NCBI GenBank assembly: GCA_034440575.1
Contig: JAOTOL010000904.1
Coordinates: 1 to 64,000 of the forward strand
From: Imbricaverruca yamaguchii
Taxonomy: Eukaryota; Arthropoda; Thecostraca; Neoverrucidae
Reading direction: 5' to 3'
Length of the DNA stretch: 64,000 nucleotides
A model generated the notes under the pieces. It was not told the origin of the DNA. It worked only from the letters and a program-made list of their open reading frames with translations, and searched no databases. Positions 24,150 to 34,955 of this stretch are shown piece after piece. Each line of letters opens with the position of its first letter. Positions within the stretch are counted from its first letter, which is position 1. A program made the position numbers and the translations under genes.

Positions 24150-24650
24150 TCGCAGTTTTTCTTCTGGCCCCGCCTGAGTCTGTGCCTGCTAATGCACGGA
24201 GTAGGTTGGCGATTTGCGCATTTCTTGGAGATGCTTTGCTTGCTTTTAAAGAAATGCTTTGCAAGCATTTCTTGGAGATGCTTGGAGATGCTCTTGGAGA
24301 TGTTTCGTTGAAGCTAAGGTTCTGATCTAAATGTACTCGTGGTAACTTGCAACTCCCCACTTGTTCAAAGGCCTTGCTACCGATGCAAAGTAACGTGGAT
24401 GTAGGGCGGAGACCACTGTATGTGGTTGTGGCCCAATTTGTGGACAGGGTGTTTTGCACCACTTTGCTGTGTGGTCTAGCGCTGCTTGAATAGTTTCGTT
24501 GACATTCATGAAACGCTGTTTTGTTGTCCGAATGGCTATGTCGTCTACGAAAAGTTATTATTACAGTGATGTGTCGGTGTAATCAGCAAGCATGTCATTA
24601 ATCATGACGTGGAAGATGATCGACGAAAGCACGCTCCCGTGCAGGAAGGA
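24150..24650 (-). pseudogene. Jockey/I-like non-LTR RT relic 1
   Basis: On the minus strand, pieces resembling the C-terminal half of a reverse transcriptase can be read in several frames: a decayed QGSVLS-like block near 24650, FVDDIAIRTTKQ near 24540, VHLDQNLSFNETS near 24320, then NLLRALAGT near 24200. It aligns with the relic at 56200-56790. It is interrupted by stops and frameshifts. The LINE at about 24650-26206 abuts its 5' side and probably inserted into it. Confidence 0.6.
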
Positions 24651-26206
24651 ACTAAGCGGCATTATCACTTAGTATAATATTTTGTAGATGTGTTTCACAA
24701 AATTAAATCCCAACAGGGCAAATGTAGTTCATGTTTTCAAGAAAGGACAAAGAGGGAAATTTGAAAGATATGGGCCAATAAGTCTCACATCCCTAGTGTG
24801 CAAGGTACTCGAATCAATTATCAAGGATAGAATAGTTAGTTATCTGGAAGGAAACAAATTGATTCAAGATACTCAACATGGGTTTAGAAAAGGACGATCG
24901 TGTCTCACAAATCTCTTGGACTTTTTTAACTTCGCCACAGAATAATTTGATCAGGGAAATCAGGTTGATGTAGCATATCTTGACTTTAGTAAGGCCTTTG
25001 ACAAGGTACCCCATACACGATTAGTGATACAGCTTCAGGCCCATGGTATTGCAGGTTGCATCTTAAAATGGATAGAGTTGTGGCTTTCGGATAGACAACA
25101 AAGAGTGATGCTAAATGGTACAAAGTCATCATGGAAAAATGTTCTTAGTGGAGTCCCCCAGGGGTCAGTATTGAGGCCACTACTGTTCATTATATTTGTA
25201 AATAACATTGAAAGTGGCCTAAGCAGTAAGGTTTTGAAATTTGCGGATGATTTGAAAGTCAGTTAGGGCAATGACGGGCCAAAATGAGCATATCTCGCTG
25301 CAAAAAGACTTAGACGAACTTGTGAAGTGGTCCGAAGAATGGCAGATGAAATTTAGTTTCGATAAGTGCAAAATCATGCATGTGGGTAAGCAGCATATGA
25401 AGACCCCATACTTGATGGGTGGCCAAGTGCTATCAGTGACTCAGCAGGAGAAGGATTTAGGTGTTATTGTAAACACAAAATTGGGGGCATCAGAACAGAC
25501 CAAGGAAGCCAGGAAGAAGGCACTGAGAATGCTTGGGGCAATAAACAGGAATGTATCATACAGAAGTGAGGAAGTCATCAGGAAGCTTTACTGTGCATAT
25601 GTCAGACCACATTTGGAAAACTGCATCCAAGCTTGGTCTCCTAGCTATGAAAAAGATTGTTGGCTTTTAGAGAGAGTACAAAAGATGGCTCCAAAAATGG
25701 TTAATGGCATAAGCAACCTGGCATATGAGGAAAGATTGAAGAAATTGAATATGTTTTCACTTAGATATAAAAGGCTGAGAGGAAATCTCATCGAGGTCTC
25801 TAAATTTGTCCATGGTCTGGAGAGGGGATATCTTGGGGAAATGTTTAAATTGAACAGAAATGAGGTCATATTCATAAATTCAAGGTCATATTTCAAATTA
25901 GAGGTCATAAATTCAAAATTGAAGTTAACCACAGCAGAACAAGGTTAAGGCAGACTTTCTTCACCAACAGGGTAGTAGAACACTGGAACCAGCTGCCAGA
26001 AACTATTATAAGTAGCAGCACATTGAACGTCTTTAAAACAGCATAGACAATCATTATAAGAATAGACTGCTTGCTTTTCAGTATTACAGGGAGGGCTGAT
26101 CGATAGATTTGGTGGGCAACTGGTTGAGTGCGCACAGTGCAACCAAGGAGGGCCCTTGTGCTCATAGTTGCACTTATCTTGTATGTCTTTATGTCTTATG
26201 CCTTTA
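24650..26206 (+). mobile_element. CR1-like LINE copy A (5'-truncated, inactive)
   Basis: Carries most of the RT and the 3' end. Visible blocks are SLTSLVCKVLESIIKDRI, GFRKGRSCLTNLLDF, LDFSKAFDKV, GVPQGSVLRPLLF (GVPQGSVLGPLLF in relatives) and KFADDLK with the catalytic FADD near 25240. The thumb and C-terminal part (YVRPHLENC) follow. In-frame stops at about 24942 and 25264 and a late frameshift inactivate it. It matches copies at 29887-34455, 37941-40520 and 50205-51500. The 3' end has ATGTCTTTATGTCTTATG-type simple sequence. Loss of the 5' part fits target-primed reverse transcription. Confidence 0.9.
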
Positions 26207-26224
26207 TATGCACCAGGCCTTGAT

Positions 26225-26525
26225 CATGCTGCTCAGCTCCGAGGGTACTATCCAGCTCCCCAAGTTCTTCCTCCAGTTCCTGAGTGCTGCTCCAGCCTCA
26301 AAACTTCTACCTAGCACGCAGGGTGCTTCTTCGGCTCCTTGGGGTGCCGCTTCAGCTCCGTGAATACTTCTCCGACTCCTGGGGCTCCAGTTCCAAGACT
26401 TCCACAGAGCTGCTCCAGCTCCATGGGTGGTGCCCAGTTCTCAAAGAGCACTGCTCCAGCTCTAAGGTTGCAGATCTCAGGGTGCTGCTTCAGCCCCGAA
26501 GGTGTGTGTGTGTGTTGCTCTCGCC
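26225..26525. repeat. Degenerate GCTCC/GGGTGCT minisatellite
   Basis: Loose 24-35 bp units containing GGTGCTGCTTCAGCTCC, ending in a short (GT)n at 26501-26516. Periodicity is poor. Confidence 0.55.
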
Positions 26526-27299
26526 TCGGATGGACACACATCATCGCTTCCTGACGCGCGTATCAGAGGTAATTCATGTACGACCACCACCAAGCGTCTG
26601 ACAATCGCTGTCCGAATGAAAACGTTGACTCGCCTTGAGTGTGTGATTGTGCGGGTGCCATCTGGTGCCCGTCGTGATAGCCACTTCACGATCGGCTCGT
26701 TTGACTCATTTGTGCGTCATTGTTTGCACGGGGCGAGGCGAATTCGGCGCAGTTAGCCGGCTCTGTCGAATGGCTAACGTGGAATGGCGCAAACCAACTT
26801 CGCGCCCTGTGCGAAGTTGGTATGCTCGGTGGAGCATGATTAGAGGTGTATTGTGCCGACTAAGAAGTCGTTCCGCGTGCGCTGTGTGGCAGTTCTTTGT
26901 GGTATCCCAGCTGCCGCCAACGAGCATGCACTCTGGGGAAGGTGGTACATATCTTACCCTGCAACGAACCCTGTGCACGGTGGAAAAGATACAGAGGTGC
27001 AAAATGCATTTAGGAAAGCTCGCATTTTTATTCAGTAGCGCTTCCGATTTTGCAAGGACCCAGAACATTCATATTAAAAAGAGGAAAATAGGTGCATTCA
27101 GCTATTCTACGTGCAGAAATTATGTAGGTGGGTGCAGACAAGGATAGGGAAGGATAAGGTATTGTCAAATGTACATTTATCGTAGCATGTAAATGAATGC
27201 TGAATCAAGTACACGCTTTTCAGGCCAACGGATCACTTATACACTCACTCACACTATTTAACTATGATTTTGAAACCACAGGGGCTGGCTATATTCACC
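26526..27299. other. No gene; one small hairpin
   Basis: A perfect 11 bp inverted repeat, ACCAACTTCGC (26793-26803 with 26811-26821), has a 7 nt loop. The longest open frames show no family signature. Confidence 0.45.
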
Positions 27300-27339
27300 A
27301 GGGAACCCCTGACGCCACCATCATGAGTCACCATCCCCA

Positions 27340-27575
27340 GCCACCATGAGTCTCCACAGATGTCACAGTCGCTGGCCACCATGAGTCTTCACAGATGTCA
27401 CAGTCGCTGGCCACCATGAGACTCCACAGATGTCACAGTCGCTGGCCACCATGAGTCTCCACAGATGTCACAGTCGCCGACCACCATGAGTCACCATAGA
27501 TGTCACAGTCACCGACCACCATGGGTCACTATAGATGTCACAGTCGCCGGTCACCATGAGTCAACATAGATGAGG
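27340..27575. repeat. 35 bp minisatellite, ~7 copies
   Basis: Units contain CCACCATGAGTCTCCACAGA then TGTCACAGTCGCTGG. Later units replace CTCCACAGA by CACCATAGA. Confidence 0.9.
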
Positions 27576-27891
27576 TTCTACTGTGCCGGGTTCCATGGTA
27601 GCATCAGCATGTAATATGCACACCGAATGGTTCATTTGGATGAAGCATTAAATCATTACATATATATTCATAAATGTAATGTTGAGCGCAAGAGAATAAC
27701 AGGTAAGCAAGCGGAAGCCCATTTTCAGATACAGGGGTGAATCAATGCTTTACCTAGCGTGTTGCAGCACGCTTGTTAACAGGAATCGGTGGTCAAGAGC
27801 AAAGTTACATTCCACCCTCGTTGACTTTAGGTCGACGCCCCTGTCGGCTTCTGGTCGAATGGTGGCTGGTCACGACTGTTCACACCAGTCC
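27576..27891. other. No recognised feature
   Basis: Short spacer between two tandem arrays; nothing recognised. Confidence 0.5.
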
Positions 27892-28855
27892 AGATACTTA
27901 ATACCAAATAATGCTGTCAAGACCAGACCACACTGTCTACACCAATACATGCTGTCGACACTAGCTTACACTGTCGACACCAGCCCATGTTGCTGCCACT
28001 AGTTAACACTGTCTACACCAACACATGCTGTTACTACTAGCTTACACTGTCGACACCAGCCCATGTTGCTGCCACTAGTTAATACTGTCTACACCAACAC
28101 ATGCTGTCACCACTGGCTTACACTGTCGACACCAGCCCATGTTGCTGCCACTAGTTAACACTGTCTACACCAACACATGCTGTCACCACTAGCTTACACT
28201 GTCGACACCAGCCATGTTGCTGCCACTAGTTAACACTGTCTACACCACACATGCTTCACCACTAGCTTACACTGTCGACACCAGCCCATGTTGCTGCCAC
28301 TAGTTAACACTGTCTACACCAACACATGCTGTCACCACTAGCTTACACTGTCGACACCAGCCCATGTTGCTGCCACTAGTTAACACTGTCTACACCAACA
28401 CATGCTGTCACCACTAGCTTACACTGTCGACACCAGCCCATGTTGCTGCCACTAGTTAACACTGTCTACACCAACACATGCTGTCACCACTAGCTTACAC
28501 TGTCGACACCAGGCCATGTTGCTGCCACTAGTTAACACTGTCTACACCAACACATGCTGTCACCACTAGCTTACACTGTCGACACCAGCCCATGTTGCTG
28601 CCACTAGTTAACACTGTCTACACCAACACATGCTGTCACCACTAGCTTACACTGTCGACACCAGTCCGCACTGTCGTTGCTAGTTTGCACTGTCTACACC
28701 AGCCCATGCTCTTGTCAATAGTTGACATTGCCGACACCAGTCTATGGTGTCGTCACTAGTTAACATTGTCTACATCAATACATGCTGCGATTACAAGCTT
28801 ACACTGCCTACACCAGTCCACGCTGTCCTCACTAATTTACACTATCTACACCAGT
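27892..28855. repeat. 76 bp satellite made of two related ~38 bp halves
   Basis: About nine regular units over 27968-28660, with degenerate units on both sides. Each unit joins ACACTGTCGACACCAGCCCA and ACACTGTCTACACCAACACA halves, followed by GTTGCTGCCACTAGTTA or GCTGTCACCACTAGCTT. The two halves clearly derive from one ancestral ~38 bp unit. Confidence 0.95.
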
Positions 28856-28883
28856 GACTCAGAAACTGTGTCTGTACGGAGAA

Positions 28884-29886
28884 CTGCTGTGACGTGCTGA
28901 TACTCCCGCCACTGTAGGGGTACAGTCAGAGGGACGATAGTGACGTGCTGATACTCCCGCCACTGTAGAGGCACAGTCAGAGGGACGATAGTGACGTGCT
29001 GATACCCCCGCCACTGTAGGGGTACAGTCAGAGGGACGATAGTGACGTGCTGATACTCCCCCACTGTAGGGGCACAGTCAGAGGGACGATAGTGACGTGC
29101 TGATACTCCCCCGCTGTAGGGGTACAATCAGAGGGACGATAGTGACGTGCTGATACTCCAGCCACTGTAGGGGTACAGTCAGATGGACGATAGTGACGTG
29201 CTGATACTCCCGCCACTGTAGAGGCACAGTCAGAGGGACGATAGTGACGTGCTGATACTTCCGCCACTGTATGGGTACAATCAGAGGGACGGTGATGATG
29301 TGCTGATACTCCCGCCACTGTAGGGGTACAGTCAGAGGGACGGTGATGATGTGCTGATACTCCCGCCACTGTAGGGGTACAGTCAGAGGGACGATAGTGA
29401 CGTGCTGATACTCCCGCCGCTGTAGGGGGTACAGTCAGAGGGACGGTGATGACGTGCTGATACTCCCGCCACTGTAGAGGTACAGTCAGAGGGACGGTGA
29501 TGACGTGCTGATACTCCCGCCACTGTAGAGGTACAGTCAGAGGGACGGTGATGACGTACGAATATTCCTGCCAATGTGCTGATACTCCCGCCACTACAGG
29601 AATATTCGTACGTCATCGTCATGGTACAGTTAGAGGGACAGTGATGATGTGCTGATACACCGGCCACTGTAGGGGTACAGTTAGAGGGACAGTGATGATG
29701 TGCTGATACCCCCGCCACTGTAGGGGTAGAGTCAGAGGGACGATAGTGACGTGCTGATACTCCCGCCACTGTAAGGGTACAGTCAAAGGGACGGTGGTGA
29801 CGTCCTGGTACTCCCGCCACTGTAGGGGTACAGTCAGAGGGATGATAGTGACGTGCTGATACTCCCGCCACTGTAGGGGTACAGTC
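28884..29886. repeat. 51 bp minisatellite, ~20 copies
   Basis: Unit core GAGGGACGATAGTGACGTGC then TGATACTCCCGCCACTGTAG. The variant GACGGTGATGATG occurs in the middle. 51 is a multiple of 3, so 17-residue false protein repeats arise on the minus strand. The array stops abruptly at the LINE, and one more unit resumes at 34456-34505. Confidence 0.95.
29550..29617. repeat. Perfect 21 bp inverted repeat within the 51 bp array
   Basis: GATGACGTACGAATATTCCTG (29550-29570) is exactly complementary to 29597-29617 with a 26 nt spacer made of array sequence. It is the only place where the array is broken by foreign sequence. Confidence 0.85.
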
Positions 29887-29987
29887 GTAAAGGCATAAGA
29901 CATAAAAGATGAGCGCAACTATGAGCCACAAGGGCCCTTCTTGGTTGCACTCTGTACACTCAACCAGTTGCCCACCAAATCTGTCAA

Positions 29988-30761
29988 TCAGCCGTCCCTG
30001 TAATACTGAAAAACAAGCCCTCTATTCTTATAATGATTGTCTATGCTGTTTTTAAAGGTGTTCAATATGCTGCTCCTGACAATGGTTTCTGGCAGCTGGT
30101 TCCAATGTTCTACTACCCTGTTGGTGAAGAAAGTCCGTCTTAACCTTGTTCTGCTGTGGTTAACTTTATTTTTGAATTGATGACCTCTAATTGCATCATT
30201 TCTGTTCACTTCAAACATTTCCCCAAGATATCCCCTCTCCAGACCATGGACAACTTTAAAGACCTCGATGAGATCTCCTCTCAGCTTTCTATATCCAAGT
30301 GAAAACATGTTCAATTTCTTCAACCTTTCCTGATATGCCAGGTTGCTTATACCATCAACCACTTGTGTAGCCCTCTTTTGCACTCTCTCTAGAAGCCAAC
30401 AATCTTTTTCATAGCTAGGAGACCAAGCTTGGGTGCAATTTTCCAAATGTGGCCTGACATATGCACAGTAAAGCTTCCTGATGACTTCCTCACTTCTGTA
30501 TGATACATTCCTACTGATTGCCCCAAACATTCTCACTGCCTTCTTCCTGGCTTCCTTGGTCTGTTCTGATGCCCCCAATTTTGTGTTTAGAGTACCACCT
30601 ATATCCTTATCCTGTTGAGTCACTGATAGCACTTGGCCACCCATCAAGTATGCAGCCATCATATGCTGCTTACCTACATGCATGATTTTGCACTTCTCAA
30701 AATAACATTTTATTTGCCATTCTTCGGACCACTTCACAAGTTCGTCTAAGTCTTTTTGCAC
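29988..30761 (-). pseudogene. LINE B: RT thumb and C-terminal region
   Basis: 257 residues. Blocks are LVKWSEEWQIKCYFEKCKIM, VRPHLENCTQAWSP and RRTFFTNRVVEHWNQLPETI, the last being the typical CR1/L2 C-terminal block. The frame overlaps the preceding RT frame by about 16 nt at a frameshift. It would form the thumb and connection of the LINE reverse transcriptase. Confidence 0.8.
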
Positions 30762-31432
30762 GAGATATGCTCATTTTGACCTGTTATTGCCCTAAAGACC
30801 TTCAAATCATCCACAAATTTCAAAACTTTACTGCTTATGCCACTTTCAATGTTATTTGCAAATATAATAAACAGTAGTGGCCCCAGTACTGACCCCTGGG
30901 GCACTCCGCCAATAACACTTTGCCATGATGACTTTGTACCATTTAGCATCACTCTTTGCTGTCTATCTGAAAGCCACAACTCTATCCATTTTAAGATGCT
31001 ACCTGCAATACCATGGTCCTGAAGCTGTATCATTAACCGTTTATGGTGTACCATGTCAAAGGCCTTACTAAAGTCAAAATATGCTACATCAACCTGATTT
31101 CCCTGAACAAATTGTTCTGTGGCGAAGTTAAAAAAGCCCAAGAGATTTGTGAGACACGGTCGTCCTTTTCTAAAACCATGTTGAGTATCTTGAATAAATT
31201 TGTTACCTTCCAGATAACTAACTATTCTATCCTTGATAATTGATTCGAGTACCTTGCACACTAGGGATGTTAGACTTACTGGCCTATAGTTTTCAACTTT
31301 CCCTCTTTCTCCTTTCTTGAAAATAGGAACTACATTTGCCCTTTTCCAATCTGTTGGAATTTCATTTTGTGAAACTGATCTACAAAATATTATACTAAGT
31401 GGAAATGCCAGTTCCTCTTCAGCTTCCCGCAA
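30746..31432 (-). pseudogene. LINE B: RT fingers and palm
   Basis: 228 residues. Blocks are ANVVPIFKKGERGKVENYRP, HGFRKGRPCLTNLL, YFDFSKAFDMVHH, GVPQGSVLGPLLFIIF and KFVDDLKVFRAI. The catalytic motif is FVDD where copies A and D-type relatives have FADD. The frame is otherwise well kept, suggesting a fairly recent insertion. Confidence 0.85.
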
Positions 31433-31456
31433 TACCCTAGCATAAATTTCATCAGG

Positions 31457-32346
31457 TCATGCTGCATTGTCTGGTTGTATTTTCCTGATACGATTGTAAA
31501 CAATATCACTATCAATGAAATCAACATCATTTATCAGATCACATGTCACTGAACTATGGCGTATGGTCGGCAGATTGGTCATATCTTCCAATGTAAACAC
31601 TGATTTAAACTGCTTGCTGAGCTCCTCAACCATCTCACTATCCCCACCCAATGTAGTCCCATATACTTCCAGTGGATCAATTGTGCTTGATACTTTACTC
31701 CTCAGCTTGTAGAAACTAAAGAACTTTTTACTGTCCCCATTACAGTTCCTAGCTAAATCCAGTTCTTTTGCTCGCTTTGATGCTCTGTTTTTTTTGCTTC
31801 GCAGTGTCTCTAGCTTTTAGATACGCCTTTAGATTTACGATATTTGAAGCTTCCTTAAACACTCTAAATGTAGCTTTCTTAGCCTTAATTGCTTTTATCA
31901 AGTCTGGTGTAAGCCATGCTGGCTTTCCTACCCTTCTTTTGCGTCTTTGCTTTTGGGGGACATGTCTAATCTGAATTTCCGTCAAGTAAGATATGAACTT
32001 TTCCCACATTTCACAGGCATTTAAATTGGAAAATTCTTCTTCCCATCTGATGGCACTTAAAGCCGCTCTCATGCAGTCAAAGTCAAAGTTTCCTAAACAT
32101 TTTGCATGATGGGGAGCCAACACCAACATTTTCATATCCTTTTAGATTAAAGTCATCAAGAATAAGGCACTTTCTCCGAAAGTTTCTATTGACTTCCTCA
32201 TAAATCACCTTATCAAGCTCCAGTTGCTGAGAATGCAGCAGGGTTCCTGATCGGTAGAAAGCTCCAATCCTCAGTGTAGTGCTGTTGCCTTTTCCCCACA
32301 GTGATATCAAGCCAAATGGACTCCACAGACACCTTTTTATCCCCAC
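31457..32346 (-). pseudogene. LINE B: endonuclease C-terminal part and EN-RT linker
   Basis: Three overlapping frames. RIGAFYRSGTLLHSQQLELD and ILDDFNLKGYENVGV (D-D-F-N in place of the usual GDFN) belong to the endonuclease. PQKQRRKRRVGKPAWLTPDL and the EMVEELSKQFKSVFT linker lead to the RT. Compared with copy C, an internal segment of about 190 bp around position 32090 is deleted, removing the endonuclease C-terminal catalytic block (SDHNIVRFK in copy C). Confidence 0.75.
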
Positions 32347-33133
32347 CTACTACTTTTTGAGAACTGAATAAGCTATTCACATAGAGCATTACAGAACCCC
32401 CTTTCACTGCTGGACCCCTATTGCACGAGAACATATTGTATCCTTGGATCTCATAGTCCTGCAAGTGATCTTCAAAATACCCCTCACTGACCCATGCCTC
32501 TGTAATGGAAACAAAATCTGGTTCCTCCTCAGCAACATAACACTTGAACTCATCAAATTTGGATCGGATACTCTGAGCATTAAACATCATACACTTCAGA
32601 AATGCTCCATAACCACCTTTGGGTTTTTCATGCTGAGTTCCTTTATCACTAGATGAATCCTCATACACTTTGCCTAACACATGGACCCCCTTCTTGGAGA
32701 AGTACAGGCCAACCCTCTGATAGAGGTCCCATGATGCATAAAACCTGCACCACACGTCTACAAAGGTGAAACCTAACTCATGACAGAGCTTACCTACCCT
32801 GGCGTTGGCTGCCAGTGCCCTAGAGCTCCACTCAGTGGAGGCTCCAGCCCTAGGCAAAATTGCAGTTACAATGACTCTCCTATTGTTACCTTTGAGGGTG
32901 GCCAGAAGGGCCCTGTAGTCCTGCAGCAGCTCCTCACTCCTAGCAGGACCTATGTTATTTACCCCTACCTGTACTATAACTATACTAAACTGGTGATCAC
33001 TGGTGACCTGTGCCACCACTGGTACCAGATCCTTCACCTTGGCACCAGGCCTGGTGATGCACCTCATGCCCCTCCTACCCTTACAGAATACCCGATCTAA
33101 ATGTCGCACACGAGAGTCGCCTACAACCAGCAC
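32213..33133 (-). pseudogene. LINE B: SGNH esterase-like domain fused to endonuclease start
   Basis: 306 residues without an internal stop. Residues ~1-165 have the hallmarks of an SGNH/GDSL hydrolase: VVGDSRVRHLD with the nucleophile Ser, IVQVGVNNIGPA (the N block) and YFSKKGVHVLG (the Ser-Asp/His-type C-terminal block, here with His). From ~190 the AP-like endonuclease begins: CMMFNAQSIRSKFDEF and DFVSITEAWVSEGYF. Upstream the frame continues after a single TAA. Esterase domains are known in ORF1 of CR1-like LINEs. Confidence 0.8.
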
Positions 33134-33572
33134 TTATTCCTTACTAATACCATCCTGGGGGCAGTCCTCTAATGCCTGGAACCTATTCGATGTTAATATG
33201 CCTGCCCGCTGGGCCGTTCGACTAGGCTTCCTCCCGCTCCTACCACCTACTACCTGCCACTCACTGACCCTTTCCTTAGGCTCGCGTCTCCAAATCCTCC
33301 ACCCCCTGACCTCATGCCACTTCCTCTCCTGTGATCTACCAGAACTGCCCCTTCTCTGTTCACTATTAACACTCCCCTCTCGAGAAATCCCAGCCATCCA
33401 CAGTAGGGGAAGCTTCAGCTACCTGATGGCCTGCGACCACATGGGCATATGATGTCCCTGCTACGGAGTGACCCCTTGTTGCTTTTTCTTGCCTACCCTG
33501 TGCAAGAAGGGCAGCCTTGAGCTTGGAAAGCTCTGCCTTAAGGGTCCTAATCTTTCCCTCTAGTGCCTGCAT
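33134..33572 (-). pseudogene. LINE B: N-terminal coiled-coil/basic region
   Basis: Residues MQALEGKIRTLKAELSKLKA form a leucine-heptad coiled coil. A frameshift near TVDGWDFSRG leads into a basic Arg/Ser-rich segment that runs directly into the esterase after one TAA codon (33134-33136). This looks like the N-terminal RNA-binding or multimerising part of the LINE protein. Confidence 0.6.
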
Positions 33573-34455
33573 CCTGGTCGAAACTATCCTACAGGCTGCA
33601 GCTTATGCCTAGATTTAGATTCAAATTAACTCGCTAAACAACCGACAAGAAATTGCCAACTATTATTCACTATAAATCCCTACCTCCTATACTCTCAGTT
33701 AATTATCTAAGTACCTCAAGAATATCAACACACTTACAGAAACAATTGTTTTCTTTTTTGTTTTTGTTTTGTTTTAAATAAATTAAATGTATAATCTAAT
33801 TGTCCTCTAGACAAGTAGAGAACTATATGAAAATCACTTTTGATATCACTTATGGCTAGACAGAAATATGAAGTCACACGGCACTTATGAATACCACCAA
33901 CTTAGTACCAATTAAACTCTATCTTAAACTTAAATACCAAACACACTATGCAACACAAAAATAAATAAAGTATGTTAGGAAAGTATTAGTGTTTTCTAAT
34001 GTACTTATGATATCTACACACTTGTAATATTTGCAATTGAAAAATAAACTAAATGCTAAAATACTCCAAAAATGAAGAAGCCCATATACCTCTACAATTA
34101 CCCGGTATATTGAGATATACCTAGTGTAATTGAAGCTAACTATTTAAATCCTAACCTAAACTTTTATCGCCAAAAAGACCAAAACTTATTCCTCTACACT
34201 ACAGAAATCGAAGCCACGAGGCCGCGCCTAAAAACAAGATGGCGCTCGGCAGCCTCGCTATGTTGATATAGTATAATTTGCGTGCTACGGTAGTGCTTAT
34301 CAGATAAAAACTAATAAAATATAATCACAGAAGTAATTGCTAAGCACATATCCACAGCTTAGCCTAGTGTACTGGCCTGTTCTGCAACGACTTATCTGGA
34401 AAGTTGGAACTCCGAACGGACGTGCTTCCACCGTGACACCTGGTGGCAAACTCCA
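33573..34455 (-). other. LINE B 5' leader
   Basis: AT-rich region between the first recognisable codons and the element's 5' end. It should hold the internal promoter. GC-rich AAGATGGCGCTCGGCAGCC lies at 34238-34256. No protein is recognised. Confidence 0.5.
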
Positions 34456-34505
34456 GGTCAGAGGGACGATAGTGACGTGCTGATACTCCTGCTACTGTAG
34501 GGACG
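34456..34505. repeat. Orphan unit of the 51 bp minisatellite
   Basis: GGTCAGAGGGACGATAGTGA, continuing to GCTACTGTAGGGA, matches the array at 28884-29886. It marks the far side of the LINE insertion. Confidence 0.85.
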
Positions 34506-34583
34506 AACAGCGGTGACACAAATAAATCGGCCACGTTCTGAACACGTGCAAGTAAAATTGCAAGTGCCTTGTGGCCTTCCTTT

Positions 34584-34955
34584 ATGCCACTGCGGCCACT
34601 GAAGGAGTATATTTTTGTCCGAGAGTGACATTCTGGTTATGAATTGATTTTTGGAGCAGCTGCAACTTTGGGGACCCGGCGTGTCCTTCTGGCCTTCAGG
34701 GTGATTTTCAAGGGGTGCGACGCGACTTTTTTGTATAGTCAAATGTGATCTTTTGGGCCCCGGCGTTATTTGGTTGGATCCCTAGCGCGAGCTTGAACTG
34801 CATCGACACTTTTTTTGGTCTAAAACGTTTTAGGTTTTTTTTTGGCGTCATTGTTGGGGCCCAGAGTTGGAGTGTTTTTGTGTGTTTTTCTTTTGGTTTC
34901 TGTGAGTGTTTTTCAGAGTTGGACCCATGTCCGGAGTGTTTTTGTTGCTCTGGCT
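34584..34955. repeat. Segmental duplicate, copy 2 (pairs with 23124-23485)
   Basis: Same orientation and about 93% identical to 23124-23485. Confidence 0.85.

Larger units (their letters stand above)
29887..34455 (-). mobile_element. CR1-like LINE copy B, near full length
   Basis: About 4.57 kb on the minus strand. From its 5' end (34455) it has an AT-rich leader, a coiled-coil segment, an SGNH esterase-like domain, an AP-type endonuclease and an RT. The 3' end carries ACATAAAAGATG simple sequence (plus-strand view) as in other copies. Stops and frameshifts break every domain, so it is inactive. It lies inside the 51 bp array: the array stops at ...ACAGTC (29886) and resumes with TCAGAGGG at 34458. 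Confidence 0.9.

Noticed and set aside
28846..29931. Long minus-strand frames with 17-residue repeats
   Set aside because: The 51 bp period is a multiple of 3, so frames stay open automatically; different units are read in different frames.
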